From: Paenibacillus sinensis
GTDB lineage: Bacteria; Bacillota; Bacilli; Paenibacillales; Paenibacillaceae
Reading direction: 5' to 3'
Length of the DNA: 64,000 bases
NCBI RefSeq assembly: GCF_019904155.1
Contig: NZ_JAHCMB010000190.1
Span: forward strand, 36,187-100,186
This document shows positions 49,973 to 60,100 of the stretch, piece after piece. Under the pieces are notes generated by a model. The model was not told where the DNA came from. It did not search any database and was given only the letters and a program-made list of their open reading frames with translations. Position numbers and translations under genes: made by a program. Each line of letters starts with the position of its first letter. The first letter of the stretch is position 1.

Positions 49973-51178
49973 ATGACATCAACTGCCGCTGAATCCGCAG
50001 CCGGACCGCGCAGTGGAGAATTAACCCGCGGATTGATTCTTCTGCTCGCTGTCGCATCGGGCCTCGGTGTGGCCAACCTGTATTACAATCAGCCGCTGCT
50101 TGCCGATATCGGCCGGACCTTCCACGCAACCTCTACTCAGGTTGGCTATGTCTCCATGCTCACGCAGATCGGCTATGCCCTCGGCATGCTCTTGTTCGTG
50201 CCCCTTGGCGATATCCGGGAGCGCAGAGGTCTGATTTCCCTGCTGCTGGCCTGTGTGGCCTTATCCCTGGTCGGGTTCGCGGAATCCCGCAGCCTGACCT
50301 GGATGTATGCCGCCAGCTTTCTGATCGGCATTACGACCGTGGTGCCGCAGGTTATCGTCCCTCTGGCGGCGCAGCTTGCGAGTCCCGCCGAGCAGGGCAA
50401 GGTGATCGGAACCGTGATGAGCGGTCTCTTGTTCGGCATCCTGCTGGCCCGGACTGCAGCCGGGATCGTTGGCGATTTCCTGGGCTGGAGAGCGATGTAC
50501 TGGATCGCCGCCGCCATGATGCTGACACTCTCGCTTCTGCTCCGCAGGGTGCTGCCGGTCGCGAAGCCGGAGACAACAGCGACATACGGCCAGCTTCTCG
50601 GCTCCCTCGGAAGCCTGGTGCGGAAATACGCCACGCTGCGGGAAGCATCGTTGATCGGCGCCTGTATGTTCGGCTCATTCAGCGTATTCTGGACCTCGCT
50701 CGCCTTCTTCCTGGAAGGGGCGCCCTATCATTACAGCAGCTCCATAGCCGGCTTATTCGGATTGGTCGGCGTTACAGGCGCGGCAGGAGCACCGCTTGTC
50801 GGACGTCTGGCGGACCGGACCGCTCCCAAACGGATTATCGGCTTTATGCTGATCGCAACTCTCATTTCCTTTGCTCTGCTCGGAATCGGAGCCCTATCAA
50901 TCGTCAGCCTGCTTGCAGGAGTTATTCTGCTGGACCTCGGCGTCCAGGGAACGCAGATCAGCAATCAAGCCCGGATTTATGCACTTGAGCCCGCGGCTCG
51001 AAGCCGGATCAACACGGTATTTATGGTCAGCACATTTGCCGGAGGCTCGATCGGTTCGACCGCAGGCAGCTATGCGTGGCATGCCTGGGGCTGGATCGGG
51101 GTATGCGGGACGGGCGGAGGCCTGGTGCTGATTGCTTTTTTGATCTGGTCGCTGCACCGGCTGTCTGAACGCTCATAA
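49973..51178 (+). CDS. MFS transporter (YnfM/DHA1-like exporter)
   Basis: A 401-residue 12-helix MFS protein. The N-terminal LLAVASGLGVANLYYNQPLLADIGRTF and the loop motif GDIRERRGLISLLLA, together with ASPAEQGKVIGTVMSGLLFGILLARTAAGIVGDFLGWRAMYWIAA, place it among the DHA1 exporters. The substrate is unknown. It lies alone between terminators, and no regulator gene is next to it. Confidence 0.9.
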   Translation: MTSTAAESAAGPRSGELTRGLILLLAVASGLGVANLYYNQPLLADIGRTFHATSTQVGYVSMLTQIGYALGMLLFVPLGDIRERRGLISLLLACVALSLVGFAESRSLTWMYAASFLIGITTVVPQVIVPLAAQLASPAEQGKVIGTVMSGLLFGILLARTAAGIVGDFLGWRAMYWIAAAMMLTLSLLLRRVLPVAKPETTATYGQLLGSLGSLVRKYATLREASLIGACMFGSFSVFWTSLAFFLEGAPYHYSSSIAGLFGLVGVTGAAGAPLVGRLADRTAPKRIIGFMLIATLISFALLGIGALSIVSLLAGVILLDLGVQGTQISNQARIYALEPAARSRINTVFMVSTFAGGSIGSTAGSYAWHAWGWIGVCGTGGGLVLIAFLIWSLHRLSERS

Positions 51179-51204
51179 CCCGGCAGAATTCATTTTTTTA
51201 CCCG

Positions 51205-51252
51205 AAAATGGCAGTTCAGGCTCTGGAAAAGGCGTCTGGACAGCCGTTTTTT
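51205..51252 (+). terminator. Putative rho-independent terminator
   Basis: AAAATGGC pairs with GCCGTTTT and CAG with CTG further in, followed by TTTTT. Confidence 0.6.
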
Positions 51253-51421
51253 AATTTTATCATATTAAATGTAAAGTGGATTAATGATAAATGATTAATT
51301 GGATTAATTGATAAACTTCTATAAACGAATCTTGTTTTGGAAAGACCGATGAAACAAAGTATAATGACCATGAAAATGATGCGGCTTTTTTACACACAGA
51401 ATGAAGATAGGAGAATGCCTG

Positions 51422-52237
51422 ATGAAAATGATGACGTTAAACACCCATGCCTGGATGGAGGAAGATCAGCTCGCGAAGATTGCGGCATTGGCTGAGTTCA
51501 TTAATGAATCGCAGTTTGATGTAATCGCCCTGCAGGAGGTTAACCAGTCCATGAATGGAGCGATCCTTCCGAAAGAGCGGCTTATCGGATTTGTTCCCGC
51601 CGAGGAAGGGGCCGTTATACGGGAAGACAATTACGCTTATGTCCTGCTGCAGCAGCTGAAGCTGCCGTATTACTGGACCTGGATACCGGTTCATCAAGGA
51701 TTTCATAAATTCGATGAAGGCCTGGCCATCCTGACTCGTGCTCCTATTCGGGATGTCTTTGCTATGTATGTCTCCGGGATTACCGATTATGAGAGTTACC
51801 GGACCCGGAAGATTCTCGGTGTCAAGACGGAAGCAGGCGGGGAGGATCATTGGTGGGTATGCGGCCATTTCGGCTGGTGGCAGGACGAGGAGCCTTTCAA
51901 GGGCCAATGGGACTGCGTGCAGGCCAAGCTGGATACGTTGAAGGAAGCGCCGGTATACATAATGGGGGATTTCAACAATGTGGCGGAGATTCGGGGAGAG
52001 GGCTATGACTATGTAGTGGAGCGGGGCTGGACCGACCTCTATACATCTGCGGCTGAACGGGATGACGGCGCTACGGTGACCAAAGCGATCAAGGGCTGGG
52101 ATGATAATGAGAGCAGGCTGCGCATTGACTATATTTTTGCCAACCGCCCGTTTCAGGCTAAATCCTGTCTGGTCGTTATGAACGGCAAAAGAGGTGAGGT
52201 CGTGTCCGATCACTACGGGGTCGCTGCCGAGCTGTAG
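51422..52237 (+). CDS. Endonuclease/exonuclease/phosphatase family hydrolase
   Basis: ATG 51422 follows GATAGGAGAA and gives 271 residues; an ATG seven codons earlier lacks a site. The EEP fold residues are in place: MMTLNTHAW (Asn), VIALQEVNQ (catalytic Glu), MGDFNN (Asp, Asn) and a terminal SDHYGVAAEL (Asp-His). WGWWQDEEPFKGQW in the middle is unusual. Family members cut DNA, phospholipids or sphingomyelin; no signal peptide is seen, so this one is probably cytosolic. It is alone between terminator-like sequences. Confidence 0.88.
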   Translation: MKMMTLNTHAWMEEDQLAKIAALAEFINESQFDVIALQEVNQSMNGAILPKERLIGFVPAEEGAVIREDNYAYVLLQQLKLPYYWTWIPVHQGFHKFDEGLAILTRAPIRDVFAMYVSGITDYESYRTRKILGVKTEAGGEDHWWVCGHFGWWQDEEPFKGQWDCVQAKLDTLKEAPVYIMGDFNNVAEIRGEGYDYVVERGWTDLYTSAAERDDGATVTKAIKGWDDNESRLRIDYIFANRPFQAKSCLVVMNGKRGEVVSDHYGVAAEL

Positions 52238-52289
52238 CATAATACCTTCATTTTGTCACAAATAACCTGACATTCTCCATTTACAGGAA

Positions 52290-52302
52290 CCCCCCTGGGG
52301 GG
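52290..52302. promoter_or_regulatory. G-tract inverted repeat (CsoR/RcnR-type operator)
   Basis: CCCCCCTGGGGGG is a perfect 13-bp inverted repeat of the GC-tract type bound by CsoR, RcnR and FrmR proteins. It lies 56 bases before the metal ATPase start, and a CsoR-family gene follows the ATPase. Confidence 0.75.
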
Positions 52303-52311
52303 ATAGAATTT

Positions 52312-52326
52312 TGAGAACGGTTCTCA
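52312..52326. promoter_or_regulatory. 15-bp palindrome between G-tract and ATPase start
   Basis: TGAGAACGGTTCTCA is an odd-length palindrome around a central base pair, ten bases after the G-tract site. It could bind a second, unrelated regulator. I do not know a consensus that fits. Confidence 0.45.
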
Positions 52327-52357
52327 GTATTCGAGAAAATCCTGGAGGAGGATGACG

Positions 52358-54274
52358 ATGGGACAGCTTATGTTGGGAAATGAGAAAGAGGAAGGGAAAC
52401 CGCTCAGGTCGCTGTGGGAACAGCATGGCGGCTTGTTGATCGCGGGCGTCTGTCTCTTATGTATCGGGATCGCCTGGTTCTTGGGCAGAAGCGGGCAGAG
52501 TGCCGGGGAGCTTGTATTCTTCATTCTGGCGTATGTGATCGGCGGCCACCGCAAGGCATGGGAAGGACTTGAGACGCTGATCAAGGAGAAGGATCTGGAT
52601 GTCGATCTGCTCATGGTGGTTGCGGCGCTCGGCGCAGCAGGAATCGGCTACTGGATGGACGGGGCGATTCTGATCTTCATCTTCTGCCTTAGCGGAGCGT
52701 TGGAAGATTACACAATGGAGAAGACCAATCAGGATATTGCATCAATATTGAAATACCGTCCGGATGAAGCGGTGCTGCTGAAAGACGGCGGCGAACAGCG
52801 GGTGAAGGCATCAACTCTGCAAAAGGGAGATGTCGTGCTCGTCCGTCCGGGCGAACGCATCCCCTGTGACGGACATATTCTGGAGGGGCATTCAGCCGTC
52901 GATCAATCCTCTATTACAGGCGAATCGATACCAGCAGATCTAGGAGCAGGAGATCCCGTCTATGCCGGAACCATCAACGGACAGGGAGCGCTTCGCATTG
53001 AAACAGACCGCGGATCGGAGGACACGCTGCTGGCCCGCATTATTCATCTCGTCCAGGAGGCCAAGAATGAAATGCCCCCAAGCCAGCTGTTCGTGGAACG
53101 GTTTGAGGGAATTTATGCAAAAATCGTGGTTGCCGCTGCCTTGCTGCTGATGGTCCTGCCGCCCCTTTTGCTAGGATGGTCATGGGAGACTACCGTATAC
53201 CGTGCGATGATCTTTCTGGTTGTGGCTTCTCCCTGTGCGCTCGTATCTTCCATCATGCCGGCTATCCTGTCAGGTATTTCGAACGCCGCCCGCAAAGGGG
53301 TGCTGTTCAAGGGAGGCGTTCATCTGGAGCAGATGGCTGAGGTGAAGGTTGTGGCATTCGACAAGACGGGTACGCTGACGGAAGGCAAACCCAGCGTGAC
53401 CGATATCATTCCTGCCGATGGAGTGAGCCGGGAGGAGCTGCTGGTTCTGGCTGCTTCCCTGGAGCATTTATCGGAGCATCCCATTGCACGATCGATCGTG
53501 AGATATGCCCAGGATTTCGGCTTATCGCTGTTGCAGGCTGAAGACATGCAGGCGGTGCCTGGACTTGGCATAAGCGGCAGAGTCGGAGGCCGAAGCTGCC
53601 GGATCGGAAGAAAGGAGCTCCTGGAGAGCGCCGGGGAGCGCTTCAGCTCAGGCATCGACGACATGGCCGGGCGGCTTGAGGCAGAGGGGAAGACCGTTAT
53701 TTTTATCGAAGCGGATGAGTTACCAGCCGGGCTTCTCGCGGTTCAGGACGTGCTTCGGCCTGGCGTCCGCGAAGCTGTATCGAAGCTTAAGGACATGAAC
53801 AAGCATGTTGTCATGCTTACCGGCGATGCGCTGGCGACCGCCGAAGCGATCGGCCGTGAAGCCGGAGTGGACGAGGTGCATGCCGGCCTCATGCCGGACC
53901 AGAAGCTGGAGCTGATCCGGGAGCTGGATAAGACCCATGGCAAAGTTGCCATGGTGGGTGACGGAGTCAACGATGCTCCCGCAATGGCGGCGTCGTCCGT
54001 CGGCATTGCGATGGGAGCGGCGGGAACGGACGTTGCGCTGGAAACGGCGAATGTCGTCCTGATGACCGACGATATCTCCAAAATCCCTTTCGCGCTGTCG
54101 CTTGGCAAGAGGGCGCGCCGGGTCATTCGCCAGAACATCACATTTGCGCTTGCGGTGATCGCGATTCTGGTGATCTCGAACTTCGGAGGAGGGATTAATC
54201 TTCCTTACGGCGTCGTCGGTCATGAAGGCAGCACGCTTGCCGTTATTATTAGCGGACTCCGGCTGCTGCGTTAA
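52358..54274 (+). CDS. P1B-4-type heavy metal ATPase
   Basis: The start at ATG 52358, nine bases from GGAGG, gives 638 residues. The core has TGES, the phosphorylation site FDKTGTLTEGKP (about 335), GDGVNDAPA and the ion motif SPCALVSS in the sixth helix, with HEGST in the last helix. SPC and HEGS/T mark subgroup P1B-4 (CoaT, CtpD, PfeT/ZosA), which export Co, Fe(II) or Zn rather than Cu. There is no N-terminal HMA domain. The CsoR-family gene downstream and the G-tract operator upstream suggest metal-induced expression. Confidence 0.92.
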   Translation: MGQLMLGNEKEEGKPLRSLWEQHGGLLIAGVCLLCIGIAWFLGRSGQSAGELVFFILAYVIGGHRKAWEGLETLIKEKDLDVDLLMVVAALGAAGIGYWMDGAILIFIFCLSGALEDYTMEKTNQDIASILKYRPDEAVLLKDGGEQRVKASTLQKGDVVLVRPGERIPCDGHILEGHSAVDQSSITGESIPADLGAGDPVYAGTINGQGALRIETDRGSEDTLLARIIHLVQEAKNEMPPSQLFVERFEGIYAKIVVAAALLLMVLPPLLLGWSWETTVYRAMIFLVVASPCALVSSIMPAILSGISNAARKGVLFKGGVHLEQMAEVKVVAFDKTGTLTEGKPSVTDIIPADGVSREELLVLAASLEHLSEHPIARSIVRYAQDFGLSLLQAEDMQAVPGLGISGRVGGRSCRIGRKELLESAGERFSSGIDDMAGRLEAEGKTVIFIEADELPAGLLAVQDVLRPGVREAVSKLKDMNKHVVMLTGDALATAEAIGREAGVDEVHAGLMPDQKLELIRELDKTHGKVAMVGDGVNDAPAMAASSVGIAMGAAGTDVALETANVVLMTDDISKIPFALSLGKRARRVIRQNITFALAVIAILVISNFGGGINLPYGVVGHEGSTLAVIISGLRLLR

Positions 54275-54424
54275 CAGCACTGGGCGGGAGCGGGACCGGG
54301 CCCAGGATCAATTCAGGATCGTTCAAGAACTAAGCGTTTGCTCTATTTTCCCTTTAAGCGTCCGCTTGCTATAATGAGGACATACAATCAGGCTTGCAGA
54401 TTGCGGGCTGGAGGGGTGTCCGAA

Positions 54425-54724
54425 ATGGAGCATGAACCGGAAATACATGAAGACCAGTATGAACATAAGTACCGAAAACAGATCGTCAACCGCCTGGCGA
54501 AGATCGAAGGCCATATTCGGGCTGTTAAGGAAATGACCGCAGGCGACAGGGACTGCTCGGAGGTGCTGCTGCAAATCGCCGCTGTTCAGAAAGCGCTGGA
54601 TAAGGCGGCCAAGCTGCTTCTCAAGGATCATTTGGAGAACTGCGTGGTCAAGGCTGTCCATCATGGCAATGAATCCAGGGTTCTGGAGGATCTCAACAAG
54701 GCTTTGGACAATTATATCCGCTGA
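54425..54724 (+). CDS. CsoR/DUF156 family metal-sensing repressor
   Basis: ATG 54425, after GGAGGGGTG, gives 99 residues. The all-helical fold shows IVNRLAKIEGHIRAVKEM, and the ligand set is Cys44, His69 and Cys73 (DCSEV... KDHLENC), the same pattern as the copper site of B. subtilis CsoR (Cys45, His70, Cys74). It is separated from the ATPase by 150 bases and is followed by a terminator. Whether it senses Cu(I) or another metal is open, because the ATPase is not of the copper type. Confidence 0.9.
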   Translation: MEHEPEIHEDQYEHKYRKQIVNRLAKIEGHIRAVKEMTAGDRDCSEVLLQIAAVQKALDKAAKLLLKDHLENCVVKAVHHGNESRVLEDLNKALDNYIR

Positions 54725-54727
54725 AAA

Positions 54728-54763
54728 AAAACCTGCCGCAACAACTTTCGCGGCAGGTTTTTC
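54728..54763 (+). terminator. Rho-independent terminator of the csoR-type gene
   Basis: AAACCTGCCGC and GCGGCAGGTTT pair around AACAACTTTC, then TTC. Confidence 0.9.
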
Positions 54764-54872
54764 ATGTTTTGGACGTGAGGCGCATTATACTTTTAGCAGT
54801 TGGGATTACTAAAGGGTATTTAATGATTAGTGGAGTGTAAGGCTTCCCATACCCTCAAAAAGGAGACTTCCC

Positions 54873-56054
54873 ATGAATCCGGATCCAGTGGTGCTAATTG
54901 TATCGGCGGCGTATGGCGGTGGCCATGCCAAAGTCGCTCAGGCGATCGAGCAGTCTTTCCGTTCCCGGAATATAGCCAAGGTGCATGTCTTGGATTTATT
55001 TGGCGAAGTCCATCCGGTGCTGAATGGACTGTCCCGCGCGTTCTATTTGAAGAGCTCCGAGTACGCCCCGCATGTATACGGCGCTCTCTATAACATGACC
55101 AGCGGCATGAAGCCGGAATATCCGTTCGGCCGGATGCTGCACTCCCTCGGAAGACATAAAGTGCGGCGGATACTCAATGAGCTTCGGCCGGATGCCATTA
55201 TTCACACATTCCCTTATCTGGCCGCCTCCCAGCTGTCGGCCGGCCCAGGGGAAGGGGTTCCGGTCTTTACGGTGGTAACGGACTATTGTCTGCATGGCAG
55301 ATGGATTCATCCGACAACGTCCAAATATTTTATCGCTGCCGACTATATCAAGGACGATATGCTGAAGGCCGGCGTCTCCGGGGAGCGGATCGAAGTCAGC
55401 GGAATCCCGGTCCGCGAAGCGTTCACCCTTCCGCAGGAACGCACGGAGCTGATCCGGAAACACGGTCTGCAGCCGGACCGGAAGTATGTGATGCTGTCGG
55501 CGGGAGCCTATGGCGTCACAAGCCGTATTCGCGCTCTTATCAGACGGGTGCTCCGGGAGACCGAACTGGATCTCTTGGTTCTCTGCGGAAGCAACCACAA
55601 GCTGCGCCGGTCGCTGATGGAGCAGTACGGCGCCAGTGATCGCGTTCGAGTGCTCGGCTATACGGAGGACATCCATGAGCTGATGTCGCTCTCTTCATGT
55701 CTGCTAACCAAGGCGGGAGGCGTGACGTTGACCGAGGCTTTTGCCATGTCGCTGCCTGTCATCGTATATAAGCCGCTGCCGGGCCAGGAGGCCGGCAATG
55801 CCAAAGCGCTGGAGAGCCGGGAGGCGATCTTTGTGGCAGGCGACGAAGAGGAACTGATGGACCGCCTTCGCCGCATGGACTCCGATACAGCCCTTGAGTC
55901 ATTGAAGCTGAAGATGCAAGAGTTCTCCCGGAGCGACGCTGCCGGCGCCATTGTGAATGAAGTGCTTCGCGTGCTGAATGAAAGGCCGGTCTACGGGTAC
56001 AGTTCAACTGCCTCGACTGCGCCAAAGAACCAGCCCGAAACCGCGCATAGCTAA
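54873..56054 (+). CDS. UgtP/MGDG-synthase-type glycosyltransferase
   Basis: A 393-residue GT28-like glycosyltransferase. It begins VVLIVSAAYGGGHAKVAQAIEQSF (the GGGH motif of the MGDG synthase N-domain), then FTVVTDYCLHGRWIHPTTSKYFIAADYIKDDMLKAGV and a C-terminal donor site CLLTKAGGVTLTEAFAMSLPVIVYKPLPGQEAGNA. B. subtilis UgtP of similar length makes mono- to triglucosyl-diacylglycerol, anchors for lipoteichoic acid. Similar genes in spore formers also include other glycolipid enzymes, so the exact sugar is not claimed. AAAAAGGAGACTTCCC precedes the ATG. Confidence 0.9.
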   Translation: MNPDPVVLIVSAAYGGGHAKVAQAIEQSFRSRNIAKVHVLDLFGEVHPVLNGLSRAFYLKSSEYAPHVYGALYNMTSGMKPEYPFGRMLHSLGRHKVRRILNELRPDAIIHTFPYLAASQLSAGPGEGVPVFTVVTDYCLHGRWIHPTTSKYFIAADYIKDDMLKAGVSGERIEVSGIPVREAFTLPQERTELIRKHGLQPDRKYVMLSAGAYGVTSRIRALIRRVLRETELDLLVLCGSNHKLRRSLMEQYGASDRVRVLGYTEDIHELMSLSSCLLTKAGGVTLTEAFAMSLPVIVYKPLPGQEAGNAKALESREAIFVAGDEEELMDRLRRMDSDTALESLKLKMQEFSRSDAAGAIVNEVLRVLNERPVYGYSSTASTAPKNQPETAHS

Positions 56055-56157
56055 GCCGAATTGAAATTCATTTCCCGTACTTCCGTTTACCGGATGAGTA
56101 TTCCATGCTATGGTAGATTCATTCGAAAAGATAAAAATGGAAGAGGGAGGAAATCAG

Positions 56158-56949
56158 ATGATACGCAAGCTTTCGGAAGAAGACCGGAAAGGACTGCTGG
56201 CATTCCTGGGAAAGGAGCCGGCGCGCAATCTGTTTTTTATTTCGGATGTGGAGAACTTCGGATTCAACCGGGATTTTCAAGAGCTGTGGGGAGAGTTTGA
56301 TGCAGAAGGACAGCTGATTGCGGTGCTGCTGCGCTATGAAAAAGGCTATCTGTCGTATGCGCAGGGCCGCTTTGACACGGAGGGATTTGCCGAGATTCTG
56401 CGGAATGATCCCCATATGGAGATGCTGTCCGGAGGCTCGGAATTTGTGGAACCATACTTAAGCCTCCTTGACTTCCGCAAACGGAAGCAGATGTATTTCG
56501 CAGAACTCAAGGAGGTTAATGAGGACGCTGTATCCGATCCGGGAGATGCGGTCGTCCGGCGGGCGGGACTTGAGGACGTCGAAGCCGTATGCACACTGAC
56601 CGACATTATTGAAGAGTTCGAGGTTAACCCTGAGAGCTCAAGATCCAGCTTAAGACGGACACTTGAGACCGGAACGGGCCGGACTTATCTTGTGGAACGC
56701 GAGGGAAGAGTGATCGCGACAGCTTCCACTACCGCTGAGAACTCGGTTTCAGCCATGGTAATAAGCGTTGCTACCCATCCGGATTACCGGGGGAAGGGTC
56801 TTGCTTCCGGTGTAGTGACCGCCCTGTGCAGCGAGCTTACCACAGAAGGCAAATCCCTGTGCCTCTTCTACGACAATCCAAAGGCTGCCTCCATATACAA
56901 GCGGATCGGTTTCCGCGATATCGGAGATTGGACGATGAATTACCGGTAA
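56158..56949 (+). CDS. GNAT family N-acetyltransferase
   Basis: ATG 56158 follows GAGGGAGGAAATC and gives 263 residues; the longer frame from 56110 lacks a site. The C-terminal 140 residues carry the GNAT core with MVISVATHPDYRGKGLASGVVTALC (acetyl-CoA loop RGKGLA) and FYDNPKAASIYKRIGFRDIG. The N-terminal half is a separate, less conserved domain (ARNLFFISDVENFGFNRDFQEL). This layout is common for the two-domain ypeA/RimI-like enzymes. Substrate unknown; a terminator follows. Confidence 0.88.
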   Translation: MIRKLSEEDRKGLLAFLGKEPARNLFFISDVENFGFNRDFQELWGEFDAEGQLIAVLLRYEKGYLSYAQGRFDTEGFAEILRNDPHMEMLSGGSEFVEPYLSLLDFRKRKQMYFAELKEVNEDAVSDPGDAVVRRAGLEDVEAVCTLTDIIEEFEVNPESSRSSLRRTLETGTGRTYLVEREGRVIATASTTAENSVSAMVISVATHPDYRGKGLASGVVTALCSELTTEGKSLCLFYDNPKAASIYKRIGFRDIGDWTMNYR

Positions 56950-56977
56950 GCATATGTACATAGCAGTTCATCTTCAG

Positions 56978-57007
56978 ACACTGGGCCTGACAGGCCCGGT
57001 GTTTTTA
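56978..57007 (+). terminator. Rho-independent terminator
   Basis: ACACTGGGCCT and AGGCCCGGTGT flank GAC, then TTTTT. Confidence 0.92.
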
Positions 57008-57131
57008 TCTTGTTGTTTGCTTCCAATCCAGGGAGGTAAAAAACTCTCCAAAAAAATTTTTCCGCACAATGAACAATAAGCAGCTTCCTTGAGTCTTTTT
57101 CTAAGAGTTCAATGGAGGGAGAGACTTTAGG

Positions 57132-60100
57132 ATGAAAAAAGTGATGGAAGCCGCCATGCAAAAAAGCGGGCTGATCCTGATATGTGTGCTGCTGATTCTC
57201 GTATGGGGAGGAATATCGGCGTTTCAGATGCAGCGGGATTACTTGCCGGGCATCAACAATACAACTTTAATGGTTTCCATAAGGGCTTCTTCTTATCAAG
57301 CCGACCAGGTCAAGCAGGACATTGCAGTTCCCCTTGAGGATGCCATCCGCAGAACAAATGGGATATTGAATGTGGAGACTACCTCCTATGATGGAGGCCT
57401 GTTGATGAATCTCTACTATCCGATGAACTATAATATGGCCAAAGCGGAAAGTGCGGTTAATCAAGCCATCGGTCAGGCGGAACTGCCGGATGGCGTGAAC
57501 CGGCCTTCGGTCAGCAGGCTGACGACGAACAGCTTTCCCGTTCTGAGCTACAGCCTGACCGCGGCTTCAGACAAGATCAATGATCTGACGCTTGAGTCTA
57601 CGGTTCAGACTGATATCGTGAACCGGCTAAAAGCCGTTCCCGGCGTGTCCGGCGTACAGACGGTCGGGGGAGCGATTAAGGGCTATGTTGTTCTGATCCG
57701 TATGAAGGACCTGGTCAAGAACGGGTTGACGGTGGACGATTTCAATAAATCGATTGCTGCAGATATTCCGGCTCTGGAGGGCAGCGCCGCAAATGTGAAA
57801 TCGTCTTTTCCGATCCGGATCGAAGGCTGGGATCTTGGCCAGAATGAACTGAAGGAGCTGCCAATCAAGGATAAACAGGGGAACATCTTTCCGCTGTCTT
57901 CCGTTGCCTCGATCTCAACCTCCCTTACGGATGTGAAGACCGTCTCGCGGAGCAACGGACAGGCGAGCGTAATCCTGAATGTGATGAAGACACCAAACGT
58001 GAACATCACCGGGGTAGCGAAGCAGGTTAAAGAGCAGGCCGCCACTGTTCCCCTTGTTAAGAGCGGGGATGTCTCTCTTAATTTGCTGGTGGACAGAGCC
58101 CATGATTTGAACGCTTCACTGCTGGGACTCATACGGGAAGGGCTGCTTGGCTGCCTGTTCTCCGTTCTGTCTGTGCTGATCTTCTTCCGGAATGTGCGTT
58201 CAACGCTGCTGATCGCCGTGTCCCTTCCGATTGCTCTCCTTGCCGCCACGGCTGTGCTGAAGGAATTGGGGGTTACGCTGAATATTCTTACTGTCTCTGG
58301 TATGATTGTCGCTATGGGGCGCATCGTTGATGACGCAATCGTTATACTGGATAACATACACCGGCGGGTTCGGGAGCATCGCGGTGAGCCGGCGCTCGGC
58401 GTTCTATCTGCTGCCGCTGCCGAGATGATCCCCGCTATTCTGGCCTCGACAGCGACTACAATTGCCGTCTATGTTCCGATCGCGCTGGTCGGAGGCATTA
58501 TAGGGGCTTCTTACTCAGGGTTCGCCTGGGCGGTTGTTATATCGCTTGCCGTCTCCTTCCTGGTGGCGATGCTCGTCATTCCTGCATTTGCCTACTCCGG
58601 ATGGCGGGAGCCGGGTAAGGCCGCCGCCGATCTGGAACCTGTATTCCGGCCTTTCCTGGCTCTTGGGCTGCGGCATCGGGCAGCATTTGTCTCGGCTTCA
58701 CTGCTGTTGTTTCTGATTTCCGTCTATTTTGCTGCACAGCTGCCGTTCAGCCTGCTTCCCGGCTCTACCAGCGGCCAAATCGCCGTCAAGATTGAGATGC
58801 CGAAGGGAACGCCTCTATCCGTTATGGGTCAGCAGGTGAAAGCGGCTGAAGCCGTCTTGAAGCAGAACCCGGATATCGCGAACTACTCGGCGACTTATGG
58901 ATCTTCGTTCACGCCACAGGCGGATGACGTCTTTGACCAGGGTGGCGGCTATTTACAGCAGCCGAATGTGGCTAATTTGTCAGTTTCGCTGAAAAATGAG
59001 CGGAAGACGGATGAAGATATCCCGTTACTGCAGTCGGCGCTGTCGACGGCATCTACAGGCGCCGTTGTGACGGTAAGCAACCAGCAGCTGTCGGGAGACG
59101 ACTCCACATTGAATATCATGCTGACCGGCGGAGACAGCAAGACGCTTGAATCGGCCGCACAGCTTGTCAGAGGCAAGCTTGCCGGTATTTCGGGACTCAG
59201 TGTGGCGGGCAAGAGCGATCTAACGAACGGCGTTCCAAAATTCAGTGTGACGCTGAACCGCGAAGCCATCCGGCAGGACGGCGTCAAGAGCGGAGATATC
59301 AACAAGATATTGGCCCGCTATATGGCTAAGGCAAAAGACTTCGACATTCCCCAGACCTCATCTTCCGTTAACGGAAGCATTCCGGTTGATGTATATATCG
59401 ATCCGCTGGGAAATGCAGCATCTGACAACACGCAGCTCCCGGTATACAAGCCTGAGCAGGTACTCGCAGCCTTGAAGGCCGAGACGGTAACCGGCACGAA
59501 CGGTGCGACGTACCGGATTGATCAGCTGGCTTCCGTTGAGCAAAGCACGGCCGTGTCCATGATCCAGGAGCGGGATGGTGAACCTTTTGCGGTGGTATCC
59601 GCCCAGATCATTTCCAAAGACATCAGCGGGGTCTCCAAGGCGGTGAACCAGGCGCTGGGGCAGGTGCAGCTTCCTTCTGGCGTCATGTACTCGATGGGCG
59701 GAATTTCAGCGCAGGTTACGCAGATGATCGTTGAGATTGCAATTGCGGTAGCTGTATCGGTATTTCTTGTGCTGGGCATCACGCGCGTTGTATTCAAAGC
59801 CTGGAAGCCTGCTCTTGCCGTATTGATCAGCATCCCGCTTGCTCTGTCTGGTGTCGTGATCACGCTGTATGCAGCCGGGGCACAATGGAATCTCGCCGCT
59901 TTAATCGGCATTCTGATGCTGACGGGTATTGTCGTAACGAACGGTATCGTCCTGATTGACCAGATTGAGCGAAACCGCCGCAGCGGACTCCCGCTTCGAG
60001 AATCGGTGATGAAAGGCAGCCTGTCCCGCGTTCGTCCGATTCTGATGACTGCGGCGACTACGATCCTGACTCTTGCTCCGCTTGCGTTGTCCAAGAGCTC

